DNA of 64,000 nucleotides, taken from NCBI GenBank assembly GCA_028710415.1, contig JAQTUE010000003.1:124001-188000 (forward strand), given 5' to 3'. This DNA comes from Paludibacter sp. (GTDB lineage Bacteria; Bacteroidota; Bacteroidia; Bacteroidales; Paludibacteraceae). The translations under genes and the position numbers were made by a program. Positions within the stretch are counted from its first letter, which is position 1. Every line of letters starts with the position of its first letter. Shown in pieces: positions 8,552 through 17,209 of this stretch. The notes below the pieces were generated by a model. That model searched no databases. It had not been told where the DNA came from and was given only the letters and a program-made list of their open reading frames with translations.

Positions 8552-9385
8552 ATGAAAAATAATAAGATCGTTGTAAAAGGTTCAGAAATATCGATATTGC
8601 ATATTGATACAGAAGATTTTATTTCGTTGACTGATATTGCGAAGCATAAAGATGCAGAACGTACAGATTATGTAATTCAGAATTGGTTACGAAACAGAAA
8701 CACGGTGGAACTGCTTGGTTTCTGGGAGCAACTATATAATCCGAAATTTAACCCCCTCGAATTCGAGGGGTTTAGAAAGCAAGCAGGACTTAATAGCTTT
8801 GTGCTTAGTCCTAAACAATGGATTGAGAAAACAAATGCTATTGGTTTGATTTCTAAGCCTGGAAGGTATGGCGGGACTTATGCACACAAAGATATTGCAT
8901 TTGAGTTTGCTTCGTGGATATCCATTGAATTTAAATTGTATGTTACAAAAGAATTCCAACGTCTTAAGAACGAAGAAAGTGACCGGTTACAATTGAATTG
9001 GAACCTGCAACGAACGATTTCAAAGATCAACTATAAGATCCATACCGACGCCATAAAACAAAGCCTGATTCCAAAAGAAGTAACCAAAATGCAGGCAGGA
9101 ATGGTTTATGCATCGGAAGCCGACTTGCTGAATGTGGCATTGTTCGGAATGACAGCTAAACATTGGAGGGAGGGTCATCCCGATGAAAAAGGAAATATCA
9201 GGGATACAGCTACCATAGAGCAGCTCGTCGTACTGAGCAACCTGGAAAGCATCAATGCCTTGTTGGTTTCGCAAGGGTTGCCACAAAGCATACGGCTGGT
9301 ACAGCTGAACAAAGTTGCCATAACACAAATGAAATCCATACTGGGAAATACACCTGTTTCGGGATTGAAACAACTTGATAAATAG
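8552..9385 (+). CDS. KilA-N domain protein
   Basis: 277 residues. The KilA-N DNA-binding domain, typical of phages and mobile elements, fills about residues 15-135 (FISLTDIAKHKDAERTDYVI, NWLRNRNTVELLGFWEQL, GGTYAHKDIAFEFASWIS, FKLYVTKEFQRLK). The C-terminal part (NYKIHTDAIKQSLIP, AEADLLNVALFGMTAKHW-type sequence) is the conserved tail of a Bacteroidetes-wide family usually annotated only as KilA-N. Residues 67-74 (NPLEFEGF) are encoded by the 26-bp palindrome at 8749-8774, which relates to a repeat just upstream of the gene. No other phage genes lie nearby. Possible roles are as a regulator or a remnant of mobile DNA; function unknown. Confidence 0.85.
   Translation: MKNNKIVVKGSEISILHIDTEDFISLTDIAKHKDAERTDYVIQNWLRNRNTVELLGFWEQLYNPKFNPLEFEGFRKQAGLNSFVLSPKQWIEKTNAIGLISKPGRYGGTYAHKDIAFEFASWISIEFKLYVTKEFQRLKNEESDRLQLNWNLQRTISKINYKIHTDAIKQSLIPKEVTKMQAGMVYASEADLLNVALFGMTAKHWREGHPDEKGNIRDTATIEQLVVLSNLESINALLVSQGLPQSIRLVQLNKVAITQMKSILGNTPVSGLKQLDK
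8749..8774. repeat. 26-bp palindrome inside the KilA-N coding sequence
   Basis: An 18-bp perfect core (CCCCTCGAATTCGAGGGG, 8753-8770) with TAAC on one side and TTTA on the other, giving one mismatch over 26 bp. It is in frame and adds no stop codon. Confidence 0.75.
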
Positions 9386-9527
9386 CCTGGGATTGCTCGA
9401 TAAAATAAATGATGCAGATTGTATCGTGAAAGAAAAGATTGAATATTTGGTGAACTGAAATATTATACTCTAAATTTGATACCAAAAAAAATGATTCTAT
9501 TGTTACTGAAATTTACTCAACCATATA

Positions 9528-9563
9528 AAATGGACAAATCCGAAACTTCGAATTTGTCCATTT
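9528..9563 (-). terminator. Hairpin terminator, mainly for the M16 peptidase gene
   Basis: AAATGGACAAAT pairs with ATTTGTCCATTT, with an inner CGAA-AC-TTCG stem. On the minus strand it is followed by TTTTAT, which suits the peptidase gene. It lies between two convergent genes. Confidence 0.65.
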
Positions 9564-9640
9564 GTATAAGTGCGATATAGGAATCATTTCATTAGTGATC
9601 TTTATAGATTCTATGAATATTAATTGATTCCGGATATTTC

Positions 9641-12349
9641 TTATTTCTTTGTAAAGTCACCTGCATAGATTAATACGAATTTGTTCATATCAAAATACTT
9701 TTTCAGAGTGGCATTTACTTTGTTTACATCCAACGCTTTTACTTTATTCTCATAATCAGAATAATCTTTAAATGTTTTATCCTGTTCCAAATACTGAATA
9801 AACTGATAGGATAAGAAGTTGTCCATGCTCAGGTTGGTTTGCCTGCCCTGCAGCCATGATTTCAGAGAACTATCAAATTCTTCTTTTGTAAATCCTTTAT
9901 CAATAGCTTTTTGAATCTCTTCTTTTATTGCACCTTCCATTTTGGCTTTGAATGTTGGATTGAAGAATGCATAAATACCCCAGTTTCCGGTTTGGTCAAA
10001 ATGATTGCCTGATACCCAAGTTCCGGCGCCATAGCTCATTCCTTCAGCTTCGCGTAACCGTTGTGGAATTCTGGATGATAAAAATGCTCCACCACCCAAC
10101 ATTTCATTTGCAATATCTACTGCAGGATAATCGGGGTGGTTTTCACCAATCTTCAGATTCAAATTGCCTAAAACTGCTGCATTTGTTTTATCATTTATTT
10201 GAACAGATTGAGATTGCGATTTTACCTCAAAATACTGAGTGGCTATCCGTTTGTAAGCTATTCGAGGAGACCAGTTTCCAAAGGTGGTATTAATAAATTC
10301 CTTTGCAGCCTGTTTGTCTACTTCTCCAACAAAAGTTGTAAAAGTGGCTGACCCTCCATAAAACGTATCATAAAACGCTTTTATCTCGTCTAGCTTCACA
10401 TTACTCAGTTTTGTCAGACTTTCATCTGTTGTTGCTGAATAGTAGGGATGTGTTTTTGGATATTTGGCAGTTGCTGCAAGTAACTTTTCATTTGCAACCA
10501 TTTGGGGTTCACTTTTGTATGTTTCCAGTTCTGCTTTCATTTCTAATTTCACCTTTTCAAATTCATCCGCATTAAAAGTTGGATTTCGAAGTATATCATT
10601 CACCATATCCATTGCATTCTTGAAATTTGATTTGTCAGTACTTAAATTGACAAATAATCCATCAACGTTGGCATAGATTGATAAATTCGTTTTATACTGA
10701 TCCAGCAAGTCATTAATCTGTTGTTTGGTTTTTGTCTTAGTTCCTGTTTTAAGCATTCTGGCTGTCAGACCAGCGATAAGAGATTTTTCACTTAACGAAG
10801 TTTCATTGCCCATACGCATTAATATTTTCCCTTCAATTTTATCACCCTTTGTTGGCTTTTCTAAGATTGCATACTTACCACCTGAGGTTAATTTACCCTC
10901 TTCGGTTCCTTTTAATATGTTTTCAATTGAAGCATTGAAGTTCCCGGCACTTTTATCCTGAATCTTACCTTTGTAATTGTTTACCATACCAGAAATGTCA
11001 CCTGATTCAGAAACTTTTGTACGTAGAGTAATGGTATCGGGAATGAATTTACCCCATGTCCTGTTTGTTGTCAAATAATAGTTTTTAGCGGCTCTTTGAA
11101 TGTCTGATAAAGTTAGTTTTTCTACATTGTCACGGTATAAAAAGAATAAACGCCAGTCGCCAGCCCCTATAAATTCAGTTAATGCAATGGTAAAGTTGAC
11201 AGTTTTATTATACGTGTTTTCAACGTTTTTGAGTAATTCGTTTTTAGCCCTTGTTAAATCTGCTTCAGTGAGAATCATTTCAGGCACTTTAGTCATTGTT
11301 TCTAAAAAAGCTTTCTGAGCAAGACCTAAATCTTTATCTTTAGGAACATCGCAGGCAAAGTAACTAAAACCGGGATCTTTCAACGTTAGAGTATATCCAT
11401 AAACCTTACTCGCCAGTTTCGTGTCTACCAATGCTTTATAGAGTACTCCGGATGGATTGTTTGTCAGAATGGATAGTAAGGCATCATTTGCAGCATAATC
11501 TTTATTTGAAAAACAAGGAGTGTGATACGCCATACCTACATACTGGATATCCCCGTTTCGTCTTAGTTCCACATAACGTTCACCATCCTGAGGAGGTTCC
11601 ACCGTATAAGTTTGTTCAATGACTGTTGTTGGTTTTGGAATTGAAGCAAAATATTGCTCTATCCATGTCAGTGTTTGCTTTTCATCGAATTTTCCACCAA
11701 CAATCAGGGTGGCATTATTAGGTTGATAATATTTTTGATAGAACTTCTTTAATCTGTTTGCAGGCACTCTTTCAATGTCTTCTTTACTTCCTATTGTTGA
11801 TTTGCCATAATTATGCCATAAGAAAGCAGTGGATAGTATCCTTTCTTCGAGTATTGAAGCAGGGTTGTTTTCACCAATTTCAAATTCATTGCGTACTACA
11901 CTAAATTCCTTGTCTAAATCTGATTGCAAAATGGCAGAGGTAACCATTCTGTCGGCTTCCATATCTAATGCCCATTTAAGATTTTCATCAGTAGCTGGAA
12001 GGATTTCATAATAATTTGTCCTGTCATACCAGGTTGTTCCATTGGCATAAGCACCTTTGTCAGCAATAGTTTTTTTAATGTCAGTAAATTTAGCGGATCG
12101 TTTAAACATCATGTGTTCAATTAAATGAGCCATTCCGGTTTCACCATAACCTTCATGTCTTGAACCGACATTGTAAACAATATTAACTACTACGTTCGAT
12201 TGGGTTTGATCGGGTATTAATAAAATTTTTAATCCATTGGGTAAATTATAAGATTTTACCCCTTCCACTGAAGTTTCAAATGTGCATGTTTGTGCATTAC
12301 CTGTGGTAATAAGTATGAATGCAAAGAAAAGAAATAAGATTTTTTTCAT
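9641..12349 (-). CDS. Exported M16 family zinc peptidase
   Basis: 902 residues, a full tandem M16 protein (two pairs of M16 domains). The signal peptide (KKILFLFFAFILITTGNAQ) sends it to the periplasm or outer membrane. The inverted zinc motif is HLIEH at residues 75-79, and the third ligand is Glu155 in VVRNE, at the family spacing of 76 residues. The second half (from about residue 510) is the inactive partner domain without a zinc motif, with the M16 R/Y-type segment RLREAEGMSYGAGTW near residue 760. It probably degrades peptides in the envelope. Transcribed alone. An AT-rich 500-base gap precedes it. Confidence 0.93.
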   Translation of the reverse strand: MKKILFLFFAFILITTGNAQTCTFETSVEGVKSYNLPNGLKILLIPDQTQSNVVVNIVYNVGSRHEGYGETGMAHLIEHMMFKRSAKFTDIKKTIADKGAYANGTTWYDRTNYYEILPATDENLKWALDMEADRMVTSAILQSDLDKEFSVVRNEFEIGENNPASILEERILSTAFLWHNYGKSTIGSKEDIERVPANRLKKFYQKYYQPNNATLIVGGKFDEKQTLTWIEQYFASIPKPTTVIEQTYTVEPPQDGERYVELRRNGDIQYVGMAYHTPCFSNKDYAANDALLSILTNNPSGVLYKALVDTKLASKVYGYTLTLKDPGFSYFACDVPKDKDLGLAQKAFLETMTKVPEMILTEADLTRAKNELLKNVENTYNKTVNFTIALTEFIGAGDWRLFFLYRDNVEKLTLSDIQRAAKNYYLTTNRTWGKFIPDTITLRTKVSESGDISGMVNNYKGKIQDKSAGNFNASIENILKGTEEGKLTSGGKYAILEKPTKGDKIEGKILMRMGNETSLSEKSLIAGLTARMLKTGTKTKTKQQINDLLDQYKTNLSIYANVDGLFVNLSTDKSNFKNAMDMVNDILRNPTFNADEFEKVKLEMKAELETYKSEPQMVANEKLLAATAKYPKTHPYYSATTDESLTKLSNVKLDEIKAFYDTFYGGSATFTTFVGEVDKQAAKEFINTTFGNWSPRIAYKRIATQYFEVKSQSQSVQINDKTNAAVLGNLNLKIGENHPDYPAVDIANEMLGGGAFLSSRIPQRLREAEGMSYGAGTWVSGNHFDQTGNWGIYAFFNPTFKAKMEGAIKEEIQKAIDKGFTKEEFDSSLKSWLQGRQTNLSMDNFLSYQFIQYLEQDKTFKDYSDYENKVKALDVNKVNATLKKYFDMNKFVLIYAGDFTKK

Positions 12350-12793
12350 TTGTTGTTGGTTTTAAAGTGTTTATAATGAATTCCTTGAATAACATTTAAT
12401 TGCATTTAAAGATATTGTAGCCTTTAAAATATAAGAAACGAGAAGAATTAAAGAAGAAACTTTTAATAATGTTGACTAAAAAATTGGGAATGATGATTGC
12501 ATGTTTAGTCTTGTAATCAATAAATGAGAGGAATCGGGATATTTATCAAAATATATATTAATAGAAACAAAAATATACTATTAAAATATATAAACAACTT
12601 TTTGTTAAGAAAAATTATGACAATAAATTAAAAACAATGAATAATAATGTATTGTTTATTCACTACCATTGAAAACAACTGATTTAACCCATTTTGATAA
12701 ATGAATTACAATTCATCTTAAGGTGTTCTCTAAAATGGATATAACTTCATCTTATTACTTTAAATTCATATTCCGATATTCTGGTACAATTCC
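12350..12793. other. AT-rich divergent intergenic stretch
   Basis: About 440 very AT-rich bases between the divergent M16 peptidase and monophosphatase genes. I see no repeat, RNA gene or open frame worth calling; the promoter of the plus-strand gene begins at its end. Confidence 0.5.
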
Positions 12794-12824
12794 TTGCCAG
12801 TTAAATTTGAAAACTCTAACTTTG
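12794..12824 (+). promoter_or_regulatory. Bacteroidetes-type promoter of the monophosphatase gene
   Basis: TTG at 12794-12796, a 20-nt spacer, and TAACTTTG at 12817-12824 fit the Bacteroidetes consensus. The TTG is also a possible upstream start codon; its use as a promoter element supports the ATG at 12851 instead. Confidence 0.6.
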
Positions 12825-12850
12825 CATTGATATTATTAAATGTAAACTTT

Positions 12851-13648
12851 ATGTCAGCTACCTACCGGCAACTTTGCGAACTTACCTGTGAAATAGCCCG
12901 TTCTGCGGGAAAGTTCATGGCTGGGGAACGCAAGAGTTTTGATATATCCATGATTGAAACAAAGGGACTGCACGATCTGGTGAGTTATGTGGACAAGGAA
13001 TCGGAAAAGCAAATAATCGAGCAACTGTCGAAGATATTGCCCGAATCGGGATTTATTGCCGAGGAAGGAACAAGCTCCAAACATGGTGAACGGTATAACT
13101 GGGTGATTGATCCGCTCGATGGAACCACTAATTTTATACAGGGTGTGCCTATTTATGCTGTCAGTATCGGATTAATGGATGGTGATGAATTGGTGGTGGG
13201 TGTGGTGTATGAAGTGGGGCTCGACGAATGTTTTTATGCCTGGAAAGAGGGCGGTGCTTATTTGAATGGCAAAGCTATCAGGGTGTCCGAAAGGGATAAT
13301 ATTCATGATGCGTTACTGGCTACAGGTTTTCCATATAACGATTTTAGTAAACTGGATGAATACCTGGAGCTCCTGAAATGGACCATGACCAATGCCCGTG
13401 GGGTTCGCAGGCTTGGTTCGGCTGCTACCGACCTGGCTTATGTGGCCTGTGGCAGGTTTGATTCTTTCTGGGAATATGACCTGAAACCCTGGGATGTTGC
13501 TGCAGGTGCTTTGATTGTAAGAGAAGCCGGTGGAGTAGTCACTGATTTTAAGGGCGGGAAAGACTATATTTTTGGTGGGGAGATTATTGCTTCCAATGCC
13601 TTACTGGCAGAATTGATGCTTGAAAAGGTTGGAAATTATATGGAATGA
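12851..13648 (+). CDS. Inositol-monophosphatase family phosphatase
   Basis: 265 residues, the normal length for the family. Mg-dependent hydrolysis of a small phosphomonoester is expected; substrates in this family include inositol-1-phosphate and 3'-phosphoadenosine 5'-phosphate. Visible metal-binding motifs are the EE pair at 71-72, WVIDPLDGTTNFIQG at 84-98, and near the C-terminus KPWDVAAGALIVREAGG. The start at 12851 is chosen over a TTG 57 bases upstream because the domain begins here and the promoter overlaps the longer form. Followed by a palindromic repeat region, then a DUF2148 gene. Family sure, substrate unknown. Confidence 0.92.
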   Translation: MSATYRQLCELTCEIARSAGKFMAGERKSFDISMIETKGLHDLVSYVDKESEKQIIEQLSKILPESGFIAEEGTSSKHGERYNWVIDPLDGTTNFIQGVPIYAVSIGLMDGDELVVGVVYEVGLDECFYAWKEGGAYLNGKAIRVSERDNIHDALLATGFPYNDFSKLDEYLELLKWTMTNARGVRRLGSAATDLAYVACGRFDSFWEYDLKPWDVAAGALIVREAGGVVTDFKGGKDYIFGGEIIASNALLAELMLEKVGNYME

Positions 13649-13649
13649 C

Positions 13650-13752
13650 CCTCAACCCCCTAAAGGGGAGTAAAAGGTTACAATCGGTTATTATTTTCTA
13701 AATAATTACTATTCAATTATTTCTTATCCCCCTTTAGGGGCTAGGGGTTCTT
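13650..13752. repeat. Pair of inverted CCCCTAAAGGGG palindromes
   Basis: CCCCCTAAAGGGG just after the monophosphatase stop and CCCCCTTTAGGGGCTAGGGG just before the next gene face each other across about 65 AT-rich bases. Together they can form one long stem (AACCCC arms) or two short hairpins. This resembles REP-type repeats and may also end transcription. Confidence 0.6.
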
Positions 13753-13764
13753 TTTATTTATATT

Positions 13765-14316
13765 ATGCTAATCAACGAACGGGATACACGCCACGAACGC
13801 CTGCTGCAAGTGGCCAATGAAATGATGACAGCAGCACGTACCGCCCCGAAAGGGAAAGGAATTGATATCATCGAAGTCATGATGGTAACAGGTGAAACCA
13901 TCGATTATCTGTCGAAAGCCATGCTTAAATACTCCCAGGAAACAGGGATGAAATTTGTGATCCGGGATGCAAAAAATATCCTTGAGGCTGAAGCGATTGT
14001 TCTTATCGGGACTAAATCAAAAGTACAGAACCTGAATTGCGGCTACTGCGGGTTTGATACCTGTGCCGAAAAACTGACGTATCCTGAAGTTCCCTGTGAT
14101 TTGAACACTGTTGATGTAGGAATTGCTGTCGGTTCAGCCTGTTCGGTGGCAGCAGATCACCGTGTGGACAGCAGGGTCATGTTCTCCGTAGGAAGGGTAG
14201 CCCAGGAATTAAACATGATGCCCGGTTGCAGTTCTATTTTCGGAATCCCAATCAGCGGATCCACTAAGAACCCTTTCTTTGACAGGGTATTTAAACCAAC
14301 AGTGATTTCTGAATAA
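13765..14316 (+). CDS. DUF2148 ferredoxin-like protein
   Basis: 183 residues, matching the DUF2148 family of small, probably iron-sulphur, proteins. Cysteines cluster in NCGYCGFDTC (Cys92, 95, 100), with further Cys at 111 and 126 (GSACSVAADH), giving a plausible cluster site. The N-terminal half (VANEMMTAARTAPKGKGID) is the conserved family start, where a nitroreductase-like fold has been suggested. No partner redox gene adjoins it. Role unknown, though family conservation in anaerobes suggests redox or metal-related work. Confidence 0.88.
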   Translation: MLINERDTRHERLLQVANEMMTAARTAPKGKGIDIIEVMMVTGETIDYLSKAMLKYSQETGMKFVIRDAKNILEAEAIVLIGTKSKVQNLNCGYCGFDTCAEKLTYPEVPCDLNTVDVGIAVGSACSVAADHRVDSRVMFSVGRVAQELNMMPGCSSIFGIPISGSTKNPFFDRVFKPTVISE

Positions 14317-14493
14317 AAAAACACTTTAATTTCCATATGCTTTAACAGAAAAATTCACATTCAATTCAAGTTCATAGATTCATTTGTTATTTTTATTGCT
14401 AAATTGCTGAATAATTGAATTTATAGTTGTTGTTATGTTTGTTTGCACCGGTTCATTGTTTCATGAATTACTGGCCGGTTAATTTATAGTTTT

Positions 14494-15714
14494 ATGGATA
14501 AAGATAATTTTTTACAAAAGGATAGACTCTGGACGCAAAGCTTTATAAGCGCCTGCACCAGTAACTTCCTTCTTTTCTTTGCATTTTATTTGTTATTGCC
14601 TGTTCTTCCGTTATATTTAATTGAAGAATTTCATACCTCGAAATCATTTGTTGGTATCATTCTGTCGTGTTACACCCTGGCAGCATTACTGATACGTCCC
14701 GCAGCAGGGTTTATCCTGGATATGTTCAAGCGTAAGCCAATCTACACCATTGCCTATTTCTTTTTTATACTTTCGTTTGTAGGCTACCCTCTTGCATCTG
14801 TTGTGAGCATGTTTCTATTCCTGCGTATCGTTCATGGATTTACTTTCGGAATGGTAACAACAGCCGGGAACAGCCTGATCGTAGATATTATGCCTGCTTC
14901 GCGAAGGGGAGAGGGGTTAGGGTATTTTGGGGTGGCAAATAATCTGGCCATGGCCATTGGTCCTATGATCAGCCTGTTCATGCACGACTATTATAGCTTT
15001 AATGCCATTTTCTATACGGCTATTGCCAGTGGGGTACTTGGATTCCTGGTTGTATTTACCATAAAATCGGATAAGACATTTGTACGAAGCCAGAAACAAC
15101 CCATTGCTTTTGACCGCTTCTTTCTGTTGAAAGGATTTTACTCAGGGTTATGCCTGTTAATGTTGGGAATCCCTTATGGAATGTTGACAACCTATGTGGC
15201 CATTTATGGCAAGGAATTAGGTATAACCAGCGGGATGGGTATCTTCTTTTCGCTTATGGCAGTCGGACTGATTGGATCGCGCTTGTTTGCAGGCAAGCTG
15301 GTCGATCGTGGAAGAATGATTCCTGTCATCGGTTACGGAACCCTGGTATGTTTGATTGGCTTTTTTATATTGGCAGCGCTGAAAAGCATTGAATTTTACA
15401 ATGCACAGTTGGTGGAAGGATTGTTCTATTTAATTGCCATTGTCCTGGGAGTTGGTTATGGAATGTTATTCCCTGCTTACAATACCCTGTTTGTAAATCT
15501 GGCGCAGAATAACCGTCGTGCAACAGCTAGTTCAACTTATCTAACCAGTTGGGATTTGGGTGTTGGATTAGGCCTTGTAATGGGTGGCACGTTGGCTGAT
15601 GCCCATGGCGGGTTGCCATTGGCTTATCTGGTAGGGGCTTTTACAACAGGATTCTCTTTATTGTTTTTCATGCGGATAGCAGGACCGCATTATGACCGGT
15701 ATAAACTGCGATGA
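14494..15714 (+). CDS. Major facilitator superfamily transporter
   Basis: 406 residues with about 12 hydrophobic helices in two six-helix halves. Typical MFS sequences are GFILDMFKRKPIYTIAYF after helix 2 (the motif A-like loop) and GRLFAGKLVDRGRMIP-type sequence in the second half (SRLFAGKLVDRGRM). It sits in the inner membrane and resembles sugar/drug efflux members, but no substrate can be read from the sequence. Convergent with the GGGP synthase operon across a repeat-rich hairpin. Confidence 0.9.
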   Translation: MDKDNFLQKDRLWTQSFISACTSNFLLFFAFYLLLPVLPLYLIEEFHTSKSFVGIILSCYTLAALLIRPAAGFILDMFKRKPIYTIAYFFFILSFVGYPLASVVSMFLFLRIVHGFTFGMVTTAGNSLIVDIMPASRRGEGLGYFGVANNLAMAIGPMISLFMHDYYSFNAIFYTAIASGVLGFLVVFTIKSDKTFVRSQKQPIAFDRFFLLKGFYSGLCLLMLGIPYGMLTTYVAIYGKELGITSGMGIFFSLMAVGLIGSRLFAGKLVDRGRMIPVIGYGTLVCLIGFFILAALKSIEFYNAQLVEGLFYLIAIVLGVGYGMLFPAYNTLFVNLAQNNRRATASSTYLTSWDLGVGLGLVMGGTLADAHGGLPLAYLVGAFTTGFSLLFFMRIAGPHYDRYKLR

Positions 15715-15718
15715 CTAA

Positions 15719-15810
15719 GGACTAAGGTCAAAGGACAAAAGTCATAAGACTCAAGACTCAAGACTCAAGACTCAAGACTCAAGACATTTGTCCTTTGACC
15801 TTAGACTTTA
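15719..15810. repeat. Hairpin with a five-copy GACTCAA tandem repeat in the loop
   Basis: AAGGTCAAAGGACAAA (15724-15739) pairs exactly with TTTGTCCTTTGACCTT (15787-15802), with related GGACTAA/TTAGTCC words outside. Between the arms lie five exact copies of the 7-mer GACTCAA (15748-15782). It separates two convergent genes and may act as a terminator. Confidence 0.8.
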
Positions 15811-15824
15811 GTCCTTGAAAAGCA

Positions 15825-16574
15825 TTATTCTTCGATGCCATAGTTTCTTGTGAAGGCAACAAAATCAGAAATCATGGAAGGTACAGTTTCAAAAATGTTA
15901 CCTACAACTACAACATCAGCACCTGAATCGAATGCATCTTTTAATTGCGGGATGGTTTTAATGCCACCACCAACCAGGAGTGGCAGTGATAAACCGGCCT
16001 TTACATACTCAATCATTTCTGAAGGAACAGGATTGTCAGCACCACTTCCTGCTTCAAGATAGATTAATTTCAGGCCTAATAATTCTCCTGCAACTGCTGT
16101 GGATAGTGCAATTTCCTTTTTGTCACGCGGAATGGGGCGTGTATTGCTGATATATTCCACGGATGTGTGTTTCCCTCCATCAATCAGTAAATAACCGGTA
16201 GGGAGTACTTCTACTTTTGATTTTTTGATAGCTACTGCAGACCCTACATGCTGCCCAATCAGGAATTCGGCATTACGACCGGATATGAGCGACAGGTAAA
16301 GCAATGCATCAGCATTAGAACTAAATTGCATAGCATTTCCCGGAAATAAAACAACCGAAGTTTTGATTTCATCCTTCAGCAATTCAATCAATGAATCAAC
16401 AGAATTTACGGTGTGACTGCCCCCCACAAAAATAAAATCAGGAACATTACTTTTTAATGCGGCAATGGTACAAGCTAATACACTTCCCCAACACTGATCA
16501 GGATCCAATAGGACTGCCAGCATTTTATGGTTTTTTTCCCTGTTTACAAGAATGGTTTTGTAGATGTTTTTCAC
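15825..16574 (-). CDS. Geranylgeranylglyceryl-phosphate synthase-like prenyltransferase (PcrB/GGGPS family)
   Basis: 249 residues, full length for the family. It joins a polyprenyl diphosphate to sn-glycerol-1-phosphate; Bacteroidetes carry a GGGPS form close to the archaeal one. Visible motifs are AVLLDPDQ near residue 20 (Asp for Mg), DFIFVGGSHTV, FPGNAMQFSSNADALL, LIYLEAGSGADNPVP and LPLLVGGGIKT (glycerol-phosphate binding), and DVVVVGNIFE. It is the last gene of gldD-PPTase-GGGPS, 14 bases after the PPTase stop. The natural lipid product in Bacteroidetes is not settled. Confidence 0.9.
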   Translation of the reverse strand: MKNIYKTILVNREKNHKMLAVLLDPDQCWGSVLACTIAALKSNVPDFIFVGGSHTVNSVDSLIELLKDEIKTSVVLFPGNAMQFSSNADALLYLSLISGRNAEFLIGQHVGSAVAIKKSKVEVLPTGYLLIDGGKHTSVEYISNTRPIPRDKKEIALSTAVAGELLGLKLIYLEAGSGADNPVPSEMIEYVKAGLSLPLLVGGGIKTIPQLKDAFDSGADVVVVGNIFETVPSMISDFVAFTRNYGIEE

Positions 16575-16588
16575 GTCGTATTATGTTT

Positions 16589-17209
16589 TTAAGCGAGGCA
16601 ATACACCAGCGCGTAATGTTCCGTTAGATGGTAAAATAACTGGTAATCAGTATTCGAAGGAATATGTTGTGCTTTCATTTCTCCTGAAGGCTTCACTTCA
16701 AAAGGGAAAATCCTCAGTTGGTTTGCAAAGTCGATGGCTTCTTTCCCGATAATTTTGTACAAAGCTTCTTTCCCTGACCATGCCAGCAACATCTGCCTGA
16801 TATCTTTCCCGTCGGAAAGTTCCTTTTGTTCAGTAAGGCTTAGGAAACGCCGGTATAACTTTTGTATCTTATCGGTCGGACATTCAATGTCGATGCCTGT
16901 TATTCTGGAAGGATGCGTGATTACGGCAATCCACCTGTTGCTGTGCGAAACGCTGATATGATAACTCCGATCCAAAAGATGAGGCTTGCCATCAGTGTCA
17001 TAATCAATTTGAATTTCTTTTCCAAGCAATGCTTTCAGTGCTACCCGGATCCCCAGGAATTCAAGCCTGCGTTTATCGGATACTATTTTTTCAAATGCAA
17101 GCAGGTCCTGTTTACTAAGATTCAATTGTTCATTCAGGGTTTCTACACTCTCGGTAAGTTCCCAAACCAATATATTGGCGTCTTTATATGCAATCACTTC
17201 GTGTATCAT
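16589..17209 (-). CDS. 4'-phosphopantetheinyl transferase
   Basis: 206 residues, Sfp/AcpT-type size. It transfers the 4'-phosphopantetheine arm from CoA to carrier proteins. The signatures are GIDIE (residues 105-109, Mg-binding Asp and Glu) and WSGKEALYKIIG (from residue 144), with YHISVSHSNRWIAV before them. The start is placed at the ATG at 17209, which overlaps the gldD stop in an ATGA arrangement, rather than at the GTG at 17218; this suggests translational coupling with gldD. Family sure. Its target carrier protein is not visible here. Confidence 0.93.
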   Translation of the reverse strand: MIHEVIAYKDANILVWELTESVETLNEQLNLSKQDLLAFEKIVSDKRRLEFLGIRVALKALLGKEIQIDYDTDGKPHLLDRSYHISVSHSNRWIAVITHPSRITGIDIECPTDKIQKLYRRFLSLTEQKELSDGKDIRQMLLAWSGKEALYKIIGKEAIDFANQLRIFPFEVKPSGEMKAQHIPSNTDYQLFYHLTEHYALVYCLA

